Source: Thiorhodococcus minor (GTDB taxonomy: Bacteria > Pseudomonadota > Gammaproteobacteria > Chromatiales > Chromatiaceae). Taken from it: 64,000 nt of DNA. This document shows, in pieces, positions 8,580-17,079 of this stretch. The notes beneath the pieces are model-generated. The model was given only the letters and a program-made list of their open reading frames with translations. It ran no database searches and had not been told where the DNA came from. The stretch lies in the NCBI RefSeq assembly GCF_010820565.1, contig NZ_JAAIJQ010000002.1, positions 1 to 64,000 of the forward strand. The letters run 5' to 3'. Numbering within the stretch: position 1 is the stretch's first letter; each line of letters opens with the position of its first letter. The position numbers and the translations under genes are program-made.

Positions 8580-9582
8580 GTGCCGCCGCGATCATCGCGG
8601 CGATCGTCTCGGGTCGTGCCTCGAGCGGGATCTCGCAGCCAGGCGAGAGGATGAATCCGCGCCGCGGGCCAAGGTCCCGCAGCAGCCGTTCGGATGCTGC
8701 CCGAATGGTCGCCGGCGTCTCGTTCACGAAGGCCAGTGGTTTGAGATTGCCGTTCAGACAGGTGCGGGGCAGCGTCTGACTGGCCTGATGCAGGTCGGTG
8801 CTGAAATCGATGTTGGCCAGGTCCGCCCCCGCTTGCGCGTAGTAGCGCAAGATCGGCAGCGTGTTGCCGGTGACATGGATCCAGGTGAAGGCCGCTCCAT
8901 GCTGGCGCTGACTGGCCAGGACCTCGCGCACTCGAGGAAGCACGAGCTCGCGATAGAACTGCGGTGGCACCACCTCTGGCGATGCAACGGGGTCGAACAG
9001 CATGACCGCATGGGCGCCGGCCTCCAACTGCTTGCGACTGCAGTTCTGGGCAAATCGGGCGGTCACATCCAATAGCTCGGCGAAGCGGGACGCCTGGTCG
9101 ATGGCCAGGTAGAGTGCGGCCTCGAGGCCCATCAGCTGGGCGGCGAGCGTCATCGGACCGGTCACGCAGCCAATCACCAAGACCGCATCGCCGAGGTCGT
9201 GGCGCAGCCGGCGGGTTGCCTTGAGCAGCTCGGGTATGCGGCCGGCGGTGCAGGCCCGATCGAGTGGCAGTTGATCGATCCCTTCGCCATGGGGGTCGAG
9301 CGCATACTGCTCCACGGTCGGATAGGTCGAGTCACGATAGCGTAGCCTCGATCCCAGCGCCTCGGTCTCGACCCCGGCATCCATGAGCGCAAAGACGGCC
9401 TCCAGCCCATAGTGCCGACAGGCCGCGACCTGGCAGCGGGCCAGCAGCTCGCCATCGCGCAGATAGTCTTTGAGCGCGACGCCAGCGAGCGAGGACGCAT
9501 GACCGAATACCTGGGCGATCACCGGCACCCGGTCGACGGACTCGAAGGCGATGGCCGCGCGCAGTCGCTCGGCGCCGGTCAT
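8557..9582 (-). CDS. MtaA/UroD-type corrinoid methyltransferase homologue
   Basis: A 341-residue protein of the uroporphyrinogen-decarboxylase superfamily, in the branch of MtaA/MtbA/CmuA methyltransferases that move methyl groups between a corrinoid protein and an acceptor thiol. It shows the family start (TGAERLRAAIAFESVDRVPV) and the C-terminal SPGCEIP motif with its zinc-ligand Cys. The His-x-Cys ligand motif of MtaA-type enzymes reads HVTGNT here, so the middle Cys is Thr (ACC codon). Zinc or thiol activation may therefore differ. The start overlaps the corrinoid-protein stop by four bases. Together with its neighbours it forms a methyl-transfer module, but no substrate-specific methyltransferase (MtaB, MttB, MtmB or similar) is nearby. 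Confidence 0.85.
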   Translation of the reverse strand: MTGAERLRAAIAFESVDRVPVIAQVFGHASSLAGVALKDYLRDGELLARCQVAACRHYGLEAVFALMDAGVETEALGSRLRYRDSTYPTVEQYALDPHGEGIDQLPLDRACTAGRIPELLKATRRLRHDLGDAVLVIGCVTGPMTLAAQLMGLEAALYLAIDQASRFAELLDVTARFAQNCSRKQLEAGAHAVMLFDPVASPEVVPPQFYRELVLPRVREVLASQRQHGAAFTWIHVTGNTLPILRYYAQAGADLANIDFSTDLHQASQTLPRTCLNGNLKPLAFVNETPATIRAASERLLRDLGPRRGFILSPGCEIPLEARPETIAAMIAAARDSSNVH

Positions 9583-10220
9583 GTCCGTGCCCCCGTGATT
9601 TGCTCCAGGTAGCCCAGGCCATCGAAGGCGGTCTGAGCCAGGAAGTCGACCTTCAATTGCTCGGCGCTCGCCTGACGCAAGGCCGCGCCACCGGCCAGTA
9701 CCGGGACCGAGCCGAGTCCGTCGCGCGCGAGTCGGTCCCGGACCTGCAGCACCTGCGGGATCACCGTGGTGATGAGTCCGCTAACGCCGACCGCGATGGG
9801 TGTGTGTTGCTTGGCGGAGTCGATCAACCGATCGAGCGAGCAGTCCTTGCCGCCATCGATCACGAAATAGCCGGTCGCCGTGAGCACCACCTTGACGATG
9901 TTCTTGCCCAGGTCATGGATGTCGCCCTCCAGGCTGGCCAGGAGAATGGTGCCGCGGCTATGGGGTGGCGGCTGATCGAGCGGGTAGAGCCTTTTGATCA
10001 GGGCCGTGATGGCGCGCCCGCAGAGCATGATCTCCAGGAGATTGAACTGCTCCAGGGTACATTTGGCATCGAGTCTGGACATGGCCTCCTCAATGCCTTC
10101 AGAGACGATGCGCCTGGGCGTGACCTTGGCCTGCTGCAGGCGTTCGAGCTCGTCGAGCGCCTGCGTCTCGTCGCCGTCGAGTAGTGCCTGAACGAGTGAT
10201 TCGAGTCGCTGGGTCGACAT
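9579..10220 (-). CDS. Corrinoid (B12-binding) methyl-carrier protein
   Basis: A 213-residue cobalamin-binding protein of the MtaC/MtbC/MttC type. Residues about 1-85 are the helical Met-synthase B12 cap domain. Residues 90-210 are the Rossmann B12 domain with the cobalt-ligand motif D-x-H-x2-G in EGDIHDLGKNIV and the nucleotide-tail segment VPVLAGGAA. I chose ATG 10220 (MSTQRLESL) because homology to the cap domain starts there. The frame is open to 10352 but the extra 44 residues look non-native. It is the first gene of the four-gene minus-strand operon. No clear ribosome site is visible. The upstream gap to 10424 may carry its promoter. Confidence 0.9.
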   Translation of the reverse strand: MSTQRLESLVQALLDGDETQALDELERLQQAKVTPRRIVSEGIEEAMSRLDAKCTLEQFNLLEIMLCGRAITALIKRLYPLDQPPPHSRGTILLASLEGDIHDLGKNIVKVVLTATGYFVIDGGKDCSLDRLIDSAKQHTPIAVGVSGLITTVIPQVLQVRDRLARDGLGSVPVLAGGAALRQASAEQLKVDFLAQTAFDGLGYLEQITGART

Positions 10221-10424
10221 GCTGCTTGGTGTCTGTTGAGGGCTGATCGCAACAGCCTTGCAGGGTGTTGAATGCCTATCGAGGCCAGGAGCGGGATTGA
10301 TGAAACATCCTAGCAAAGATATCGATTGTCTCGCCTGCGACTCTTCTCGCATCAGCCCGGGCTTCTATCCTGACAGCGGGGGCAGTCCATCAGCGCACCC
10401 TCATCGTCCGAGTGCGCCAGCCGG

Positions 10425-10568
10425 TTACCCCTGACGTTTGTGTGGTGCGGTGGCCGCTGGCGGGGTGTGGAGGGTCCGTCTGGTCGAGGAGCCGATCAGC
10501 GTCACCGCCGTTTCGACATCGAAGGGCTTGGACAGAAAGGCATCCACGCCCGCGTCCCGGGGCGGAAT
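10425..10568 (-). pseudogene. Response-regulator receiver domain, C-terminal fragment
   Basis: Forty-six codons ending at 10425 read RDAGVDAFLSKPFDVETAV and then a short basic tail. SKPF is the alpha4-beta5 switch region of a receiver domain, with the conserved Lys and cis-Pro. Homology stops where the ISL3 transposase remnant begins (about 10570), so the phospho-acceptor part is lost. It lies on the same strand as, and about 200 bases upstream of, the corrinoid operon. The intact gene may have been its regulator or the receiver of a hybrid kinase. Confidence 0.7.
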
Positions 10569-10576
10569 CGGGGTCG

Positions 10577-11531
10577 TACGAAGATATTTCAGCTGATGGA
10601 GGCGCTGATCGTGGCGTTGTGTCGGGCGATGACGGTGCGCCAGGTCGCGCAGCTGCTGGGGGTGAGCGACATGCGCCTGTGGCGGGTGCTGGACTTCTAT
10701 GTCGAGCGCGCCCGGGCCCAAGAGGACTTCTCTGAGGTCACCTCCGTGGGTCTGGATGAGACCGCCGCGCGGCGCGGACACCATGACATCAGTCTCTTTC
10801 ATGACCTGGAGGCGCCGCGCCTGCTGTTCGCCACCGAGGGGCGCAAGGCCGAGGTGGTAGCGCAGCTCGCCGATGACCTCGAGGCCCACGGCGCTTGTGC
10901 GGAGAACATCCGCGACGTCTGCATCGACATGTCGGCGAGCGACCGCTCAGGCATCGAGGAGCACCTGCCCTGGACCAACATCACCTTCGATGAATTTCAC
11001 GTCATCCAGCTCGCCAACAAGGCCGTCGATGCGGTCCGCCGCGCGGAGGTAAAGTCCAATCCCGTGCTCAAGCGCAGCCGCTACCTTTGGCTGAAGGACC
11101 AACAGGACTGGAGCCAGGGCCAACTCCTGCAGTACACCGACCTGCGCCGCCTCAACCTCAAGACCCATCGCGCCTACCGCATCAAGGAGAGCCTGCGCGA
11201 GATCTTCCGTCTCGCCTCCACCCGCGAGGAGGCCGAGGCCCTGCTCGAGCGCTGGTACAGCTGGGCACGTCGCTGTCGCCTCGCGCCCATGAAAGACTTC
11301 GCCAAGACCGTCAAAGCTCACTGGGAGGGCATCCTCAACGCCTTCGACTCCAAGCTCACCAACGGGCGTGTCGAGGCGGCGAACGCCCAGATCCAAGCCG
11401 CCAAGGCAAAGGCCCGGGGCTTTGGCTCCGTGCGCCATCTCATCACCATCGCCGACCTCGTCGCCGGCAAGCTCAGGCATCTGCCCGCCTGTCCATTCAA
11501 GAACCAAAGGCGTGCGCAGGCGGCGCTATGA
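10577..11531 (+). pseudogene. ISL3-family transposase, 5'-truncated
   Basis: From about 10577 the frame encodes an ISL3-type DDE transposase: helix-turn-helix LVMCR-like segment VRQVAQLLGVSDMRLWRVL, first Asp in SVGLDETAARRGHHD, second in VCIDMSASDRSG, and the Glu region TNGRVEAANAQIQAAKAKAR. It is intact to the stop at 11531. The N-terminal zinc-ribbon part of the family (about 90-100 residues) is missing, and the open frame upstream (from 10440) is antisense to a receiver-domain fragment. It is probably inactive. No inverted repeat could be identified at the left junction. Confidence 0.8.
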
Positions 11532-11671
11532 TCCAGCAGGCTCCAAGCCGGTTACCCACACTAGACGTAAGAGAGCCAATCTTCCTACCAGCCTTTCACA
11601 CTCAGGAGATGAGTGACGGGATGAGGGCAAGACGCTCTCCGCCGGTCATTTTTCCCGCCTAAGCCTCGGGA

Positions 11672-11727
11672 TCGCCCGCAAGCGGGCTCCTACGGCGCCG
11701 TCTTCGTAGGAGCCCGCTTGCAGGCGA
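11672..11727. repeat. REP-like palindrome (GTAGGAGCCCGCTTGC type)
   Basis: Arms of 23 bases at 11672-11694 and 11705-11727 are complementary with one mismatch, around a 10-base loop. The core GTAGGAGCCCGCTTG recurs singly at 42731-42748. It follows the transposase remnant and may form a hairpin in transcripts. From 11808 to 11971 I see no gene. Confidence 0.65.
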
Positions 11728-11769
11728 CTGCTACGAGGATGCTAGGAATTCGCCTAGGGTGTTGACGCT

Positions 11770-11807
11770 CAGGCCGCTGGAGCTGATCGATCAGCTCCAG
11801 CGGCCTG
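11770..11807. repeat. Perfect 38-base palindrome
   Basis: The 19 bases 11770-11788 (starting CAGGCCGCTGG) are followed directly by their exact reverse complement to 11807, with GATCGATC at the centre and no loop. The flanking bases do not pair, so it ends exactly there. It could be a cruciform or hairpin end of a mobile element, or a dimer binding site. It sits 33 bases right of a REP-like palindrome, between two transposase remnants. Confidence 0.8.
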
Positions 11808-11971
11808 TTCGGAAATTGGCGGCCACCAAGGCAGCATCGCCAGCGTGACCATGGCGCGCTGGCCTCCAGCTCGCCCCTGCGTGCGGCGGCCACCGTCAAT
11901 GAGCCCCAGGAGACAGATGCGTCAAGCATAGGTGTTGAGCTCAGCCCCCACCGACCGAGACGGCCCCGAGC

Positions 11972-12150
11972 ATGCGCTCACCAGCCCGTTATCTCTGGTG
12001 CCAGCGCCTCATCGCCTTCGTCACCGAGGCCGCGTCCATCGAGCAGATGCTCAGCCGCATCGGTGAGCCGCCCCGTCCACCCCTGATCGTGCCCGCCCGC
12101 GGACCGTCGGCCTGGGAGGACGTGCTTGAGTCGGAGCTCGATCTGCGGAT
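11972..12150 (+). pseudogene. IS91-type transposase, C-terminal fragment
   Basis: The reading RLIAFVTEAASIEQMLSRIG followed by PPLIVPARGPSAWEDVL matches the C-terminal end of IS91/IS801-type transposases. The usual preceding stretch (the helix ending in a CPxC zinc pair) is deleted: SPARYLW runs straight into CQRLIAFV. Upstream catalytic parts are absent. The region 12151-12502 holds no gene. It has one match to the DnaA-box consensus at 12231-12239, taken as chance. Confidence 0.6.
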
Positions 12151-12502
12151 CGCCCCGGCCAGGTGGTCAAGCTGCGATCAGATGTCGGCTCGATGAAGCC
12201 GGACGCCGGCTTGGCGCTTCCGCGCACAGCTTATCCACAACTCTGGTCACAGGCCGCGGGGATAACTGCCCGCAGGATCTTGTTGCGTTTCTCGCCAACA
12301 CTTATTTCATGTCTGTTTGTTAGAAACGAACAGAGATCCCCCCATCTTGACCCTGACCCACAGTGGCAAACCCGCAGAAGCCTTATCCTAGGCGCCCTCG
12401 CGGCTCGTTTTCGAAGGTTGGCACAGCAGCTGCTTTATCCCTGGCAAGCGCAACGACAGAGCGCGAATCACTCGAAACAAATACGCACCTGGAGAAACCA
12501 TC

Positions 12503-12754
12503 ATGCTGACCATCACCGACCTCGCCGTTCGCAACGACCTCGACGCAGCCGCCATGACCACTGTCCGCGGTGGCTTCAGCTTCAGCGACTTCGATTCGCT
12601 CTTCGGCATTGTCAATGCCCCGGAGATCGACCTCGGCACGCACCTGCTGTCGCAGAACCAGGCCTTGGCCGTCGACCAGTCCAACAACATCGGCGGACTG
12701 AACCTGGTGATCTCGGATCAGACCCAGAACGGCATCGCCGGTCAGGTCGCCTAA
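12503..12754 (+). CDS. Double-glycine-leader small peptide, copy 1
   Basis: An 83-residue peptide with GGAGAA about eight bases before its ATG. Residues 1-24 look like a leader ending in a double-glycine site: LTITDL, then the pattern LD-x2-AM-x2-V-x-GG (GG at 23-24), as in precursors processed by C39-peptidase ABC exporters. The predicted mature part (59 residues) has no Cys and is acidic and Asn/Gln-rich, with IDLGTHLLSQNQ and VDQSNNIGG. It is clearly paralogous to the next gene, with the same leader length and the same DLG-x-HLL-x-Q and VDQSN-x-IGG blocks. No exporter, modifying enzyme or immunity gene is recognised nearby. Its role could be a bacteriocin-like, signalling or surface peptide. 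The ORF itself is well supported by the pair. Confidence 0.75.
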   Translation: MLTITDLAVRNDLDAAAMTTVRGGFSFSDFDSLFGIVNAPEIDLGTHLLSQNQALAVDQSNNIGGLNLVISDQTQNGIAGQVA

Positions 12755-12803
12755 GGACCCCAGTCCCATTGAAACGCAAACTGAAACTCACAGGAGAGCA
12801 ACC

Positions 12804-13067
12804 ATGTTGACCATCAACGACCTGAACGCCGACCGTACCCTCGACAAGGCCGCCATGAGCGGCGTGACCGGCGGCTTCGCCTTCGCCGGGGATACCTTCG
12901 GCTCCGTCTTCGGCTACATCAACAGCCCGACGCTCGATCTCGGCGCGCACCTCCTCGCCCAGGAGCAGGCCGTCGCGGTCGATCAGAGCAACTCGATCGG
13001 CGGCTTCAACGTCGTCGGCTCCAACCAAGTGCAGAACGGCGTCAGCGGGCAGGTCTCGATCTTCTAA
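12804..13067 (+). CDS. Double-glycine-leader small peptide, copy 2
   Basis: An 87-residue paralogue of the preceding peptide, 49 bases downstream with its own strong ribosome site (AGGAGAG). The leader again ends at Gly23-Gly24 (LDKAAMSGVTGG). The 63-residue mature part keeps LDLGAHLLAQEQAVAVDQSN and QNGVSGQV, so the two mature peptides are alike over most of their length and differ mainly just after the leader and at the C-terminus. Both have Phe/Gly-rich starts after the leader. A strong factor-independent terminator follows (13096-13121), so the two genes form one short transcript. Cargo function is unknown. Confidence 0.75.
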   Translation: MLTINDLNADRTLDKAAMSGVTGGFAFAGDTFGSVFGYINSPTLDLGAHLLAQEQAVAVDQSNSIGGFNVVGSNQVQNGVSGQVSIF

Positions 13068-13095
13068 GCCCGAGCCGTCGACTGACTGCAGAGCA

Positions 13096-13121
13096 AACGG
13101 GGGCTTCGGCCCCCGTTCTTG
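13096..13121 (+). terminator. Rho-independent terminator of the peptide pair
   Basis: A nine-base perfect stem (AACGGGGGC / GCCCCCGTT) closes a TTCG tetraloop and is followed by CTTGT. It lies 29 bases after the stop of the second GG-leader peptide. The run 13122-13846 between it and the next gene shows no gene I can support. Confidence 0.85.
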
Positions 13122-13846
13122 TCGTGGGTTGGGCAAGCCCTTAGGCGATCAGTGGAGTGAGCGCGTCCAAGGACCCTTAGGACAGCCCGGCGAGCCATCG
13201 TCCGAGCTCGGATCCCGTTCCTGCCCTCGTGTGACGGTCTTCGTGCGACGGTCCTCCGCAATCCTGGCCCGTCTTGTCCGCTAGGTCCGAGGAGGGGGAG
13301 CTCGCGGCCTTCGCCATACGATGGGTTGTCGGTCAAATTCGGGACACTGAAGCTTCTTCGGTCGGATTCCGCAGTCGCGTGGACAACTGACATGCGCTCT
13401 GTTCACGAGTTACATTCACTGTCCCGTAGGCCGCTGGTCCGCGCGCGGGTGCGATCCGTGGTGGGGGCGGCGATTCACCGATGTGGTTGAGAATTTGCTC
13501 GGTGGACGCGGCATGGGTGACGAAAGCGGCAGGGATTCAAAGAGCCGTGCCAACGGCATGGCCCAGAGACAAGGGACCGGGGAGCATGCAGGGTGATCAA
13601 GTCATAGGCGATCGACTGCAACATCGAGCCTTGCCTCTCGCGAGCCCTGGACCCTATTCTGCCGCTTCGAGGGAGACTTGGGCTCGGCGCATGGCAGCAG
13701 AGTCGTCACGACTGGCTCCGACGACAGCGACCCTATCGCACGACTGGCGCGCACAATCTCCCTGGACGGGCTCGCGCCGAATCCCGAGCTAAGCCGACAA
13801 GCCCTCTGCTTGCAACAGAACAACAATGAGATGGGGGATCCTGAGG

Positions 13847-14929
13847 ATGCGAAATGCCGCCTGGCCGCTCGCCCTGCTTTGGCTCATGGCATCCACTCAA
13901 AACGCCAGCGCCCATGGCTGCATCGCGGTGCGCGGCGGCTCCATGTGTCCGCTCACCCTGACCGGCGACGATCGGTACTTGGCGTCGGGCGACACGCGTG
14001 TCGCGACCAATTTCCAGTGGTTTCAGTCCGACCGGCATTTCATCGGAGACGACGAATTCACGTTGCCCAACGAGCTGGGCGCCGAGGCCATCAACGAATC
14101 CTGGTACATGGACATCAATGTCCAGCATGCCTGGACCGACCGCATCACCCTCTCTGCCGTCATCCCCTGGGTCTACTCGACCCGCTCGACCCTCTATGAG
14201 CACGACAACATCAACCGGCATACCACCTCCGCCGGGGGGCTGGGCGACATCCGGATCGCGGCGCATTACTGGCTTCTGGATCCGGCCCAGCGGCCCGACG
14301 CAAACCTGACCCTGGGCATGGGGCCCAAGCTGCCCACCGGTCAGTACGATGCCCAGGACACCTTCTACACCAGCCAAGGCCCGGTGAAGGCCGCCGTGGA
14401 CCAATCGATTCAGCCCGGCGACGGCGGTTTCGGGTGGACACTGGAGCTGAACGGGTTCTATCGCTTCGCGCCAGACCTGGACCTCTATCTGCAAGGCTAT
14501 TACCTCTTCAACCCGCGCAACACCAACGGCGTCGAGACCACCCCCAACGACCGGCCGCCGAATCCTTATCAAGCGGTCAACTCGGTGCCCGATCAATACA
14601 TTGCCCGGCTCGGCCTAAACTACGCGGTCAAGCCCGCATGGGGCATGGTGCTGAGCCTCGGGGGCCGTATCGAAGGTGTTCCTGTCCGGGATGTCTTCGG
14701 CGCTAGCGAGGGGTTTCGGCGCCCTGGCTATGCGGTCTTCATCGAGCCAGGGATTCACCTGACCAAGCAGGCGTGGAGCTTCGACTTGAGCGTGCCCGTC
14801 GCGGTTTACCGCAACCGGCTGCAAAGCCTGGCCGACAAGAAGCTGTCCGACCTGACGGGGCTGGACATTCGCGGCGATGCCGCATTCGCCGACTATGTCA
14901 TCAGTGCGAATCTATCCTTCCAATTCTGA
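13847..14929 (+). CDS. Outer-membrane beta-barrel protein
   Basis: A 360-residue secreted protein. A signal peptide is visible (MRNAAWPLALLWLMAS, cut after NASA). The mature part is rich in alternating aromatic/hydrophobic strands and ends in Phe (ISANLSFQF), the C-terminal signature of outer-membrane barrels recognised by BamA. The N-terminal mature part has two Cys (HGCIAVRGGSMCPL). It resembles transporter/MetA-type barrel proteins of proteobacteria, but the substrate is unknown. I prefer ATG 13847, with GGGGGA upstream, over 13826, which has none. It is likely monocistronic. Confidence 0.75.
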   Translation: MRNAAWPLALLWLMASTQNASAHGCIAVRGGSMCPLTLTGDDRYLASGDTRVATNFQWFQSDRHFIGDDEFTLPNELGAEAINESWYMDINVQHAWTDRITLSAVIPWVYSTRSTLYEHDNINRHTTSAGGLGDIRIAAHYWLLDPAQRPDANLTLGMGPKLPTGQYDAQDTFYTSQGPVKAAVDQSIQPGDGGFGWTLELNGFYRFAPDLDLYLQGYYLFNPRNTNGVETTPNDRPPNPYQAVNSVPDQYIARLGLNYAVKPAWGMVLSLGGRIEGVPVRDVFGASEGFRRPGYAVFIEPGIHLTKQAWSFDLSVPVAVYRNRLQSLADKKLSDLTGLDIRGDAAFADYVISANLSFQF

Positions 14930-15055
14930 TCTTCAGCCCGTCTGGCTGGCGGTGAGGCCAAGGCCACACCATGCCGCCCCGGGAGCCGGCGCCGCGCGCA
15001 TCCGAAGCGAGGCGATTGGCACAACCCCAATGATCGGCATTCATGGAGACGCACC

Positions 15056-15438
15056 GTGACAGAGCGATGTCCAGCCTGCGGCTTTGCGTTCGGTGTCCGA
15101 GGCCCGCAACGCCGAGCTCCGGGGTCGGCGCGCCGAGGCCGCGCGTCCCCATATCAGTGTCCCAAGTGCGACGCGCACCTAACGCATGCCCTTTCCAGAC
15201 CGGAGCGCCTGATCTCGAGCATCGCGGATACACGGCCTTTCTCACCGCCTCTGGCCTCTCGATTTACGAGCGTACGACCCTGTCACAGGTCGTCACTAGA
15301 GACGTCATGATCGCCTTGTCCGCCCTGAGCATCGTCGGAATTGGGGTCTCGATCCTGCTGAGTCTGAGATTGCAGCACTATGCCATCCTTCCAGAGCAGG
15401 GAGGCTCGGGCGAGGGTGAGCAGCACGGCTCAGACTGA
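15056..15438 (+). pseudogene. Possible zinc-ribbon membrane protein, apparently frameshifted
   Basis: From GTG 15056 (GGAG seven bases upstream) the frame encodes two CxxC pairs (ERCPACGFAF and YQCPKCDAHL), a plausible zinc ribbon. Around 15190-15210 sensible coding appears to move to another frame, which gives a soluble stretch, a hydrophobic helix (VMIALSALSIVGIGVSILLS) and a short acidic tail ending at 15438. One indel would join them into a protein of about 125 residues. It may be a dead gene, a sequencing error or two unrelated chance frames. Confidence 0.35.
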
Positions 15439-15597
15439 GGTTGGGCAAGCGTGACGGAGGCTGTGCTCGCCCAACCTCGCCCAGGAGCCAGCCCGGCTCG
15501 ATTCGCCGCCTTGCCCAGAGCCCTCGGCTCTATTCTCGGGCGGAATGGCCCCATGCACGGCCGGTCAGCAAACCTCACCGCGCTTGCCGTGCCTGTT

Positions 15598-17025
15598 TCA
15601 GTGGGTCACCAGCACATGCCGCACGATGGTGTAATCCTCGAGGCCGTACATGGACAAATCCTTTCCGTAGCCGGTCTGCTTCATGCCTCCGTGCGGCATC
15701 TCGTTGGGCAGCATGAAATGGGTGTTGATCCAGGTGGCGCCATACTGGAGCCTGGCGGCAACGGCATGCGCCCGCCCGACATCCTTGGTCCAGACCGATG
15801 ATGCGAGGCCATATTCGCAATCGTTGGCCCACTCGACCGCCTGCGCGATGCTGTTGTCGAACTTGGTGATCGACACGACCGGGCCGAAGGCCTCTTCCTG
15901 CACGATCTCGTCCTTTTGCAAGGCGCCCTTGAGAACCGTGGGCTCGTAGAAATAGCCGGCGCCGTCGACCGGCTTGCCTCCGCACAGCACCTCGATATGA
16001 CCGGTGGCCAGCGCGCGCTGGACGAAGCCATCCACGCGCTCGCGGTGACGTGCGGTGATCAGGGGCGGAATCTCGGCCTCGGGATCGTTGATATCGCCGT
16101 ATTTGATCGTGCTGACCGCCTCGGCCAGCTTGGCGGAAAACTCATCATAGATTCCTTCGGCGGCATAGACGCGGCAGGCGGCGGTACAGTCCTGTCCGGC
16201 GTTGTAGTAGCCGTAGCTGCGGATGGTCTCCACGGCATGGTCAATATCGGCGTCATCGAAGATGATCACTGGGGCCTTGCCGCCAAGCTCGAAGTGGGTG
16301 CGTTTCAGGTTCCCGGCCGCCAGACGCAGCACCTCCTTACCTGTGTTGACCGAGCCCGTGACCGAGATCATGCGCACCCGGGGGTGCTTGGCCAGCTCGG
16401 CCCCGACCTCCGGCCCGTTTCCGGCAACGATGTTGAAGACGCCCGCCGGAAGGAGCTCGGCAAAGAAGGGCGCCAGCTCGAGCATGGTCAGGGGCGTGTT
16501 CTCGGAGGGCTTGAAGATCACGCAGTTCCCGGCCGCCAGTGAGGGTGCAATCTTCCAGGCGGCCATCATCAGCGGGTAATTCCAGGGCGAGATCTGGGCG
16601 ACCACGCCAACGGGATCGCGCCGGATCATGCTGGTCATGCCCTCGAAGTATTCGCCCGCAGCCGATCCGGTCATCAGCCGGCAGGCCGAGGCATAGAAGC
16701 GAAAACAGTCGACAATGGCCGGGATCTCATCCTCGAGCATGCGCTGATAGGGCTTGCCGGTATCCAGGGATTCCAGCCGGGACAGCGCTTCGGCACGCGA
16801 CTCAATGATGTCGGCGACCTTGGCGAGCAGGGCGCTGCGCTCGGAGGGCGTGACCCGCGACCAGGTCTCGAAGGCCTTTTCAGCCGCCATGACCGCATCA
16901 TCGACCTGGGCTGGACTCGCGCCTGGAATCTGAGCAATGGTTTCCCCGTTCTCGGGGTTGACGATGTTTTCGATGCCTCCGTGTCCGGCAACGAGCACAC
17001 CGTTTATAAGTAGTTTGTCCTGCAT
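15598..17025 (-). CDS. patD: Gamma-aminobutyraldehyde dehydrogenase (PatD-like)
   Basis: A 475-residue NAD-dependent aldehyde dehydrogenase. The family motifs are present: [20 protein letters not shown] for the cofactor site, the catalytic Glu in FELGGKAP and the catalytic Cys in [14 protein letters not shown]. The last is the form found in E. coli PatD. The C-terminal block [20 protein letters not shown] with [15 protein letters not shown] also matches PatD closely. It oxidises 4-aminobutanal to GABA. Start chosen at ATG 17025 (MQDKLLING); an in-frame start at 17046 adds seven residues. It is the last gene of the minus-strand diamine-type operon, 54 bases after the aminotransferase. Confidence 0.85.
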   Translation of the reverse strand: MQDKLLINGVLVAGHGGIENIVNPENGETIAQIPGASPAQVDDAVMAAEKAFETWSRVTPSERSALLAKVADIIESRAEALSRLESLDTGKPYQRMLEDEIPAIVDCFRFYASACRLMTGSAAGEYFEGMTSMIRRDPVGVVAQISPWNYPLMMAAWKIAPSLAAGNCVIFKPSENTPLTMLELAPFFAELLPAGVFNIVAGNGPEVGAELAKHPRVRMISVTGSVNTGKEVLRLAAGNLKRTHFELGGKAPVIIFDDADIDHAVETIRSYGYYNAGQDCTAACRVYAAEGIYDEFSAKLAEAVSTIKYGDINDPEAEIPPLITARHRERVDGFVQRALATGHIEVLCGGKPVDGAGYFYEPTVLKGALQKDEIVQEEAFGPVVSITKFDNSIAQAVEWANDCEYGLASSVWTKDVGRAHAVAARLQYGATWINTHFMLPNEMPHGGMKQTGYGKDLSMYGLEDYTIVRHVLVTH

Positions 17026-17079
17026 ACTGTTCCCCCAATTGATCAACTGGAATGATTGGCCGCCGTCACGAGCTGGGAT

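Noticed and set aside
12231-12239. TTATCCACA, an exact DnaA-box consensus
   Set aside because: Only one box is present, with no cluster, AT-rich unwinding region or dnaA/dnaN/gyrB genes, so it is not an origin.
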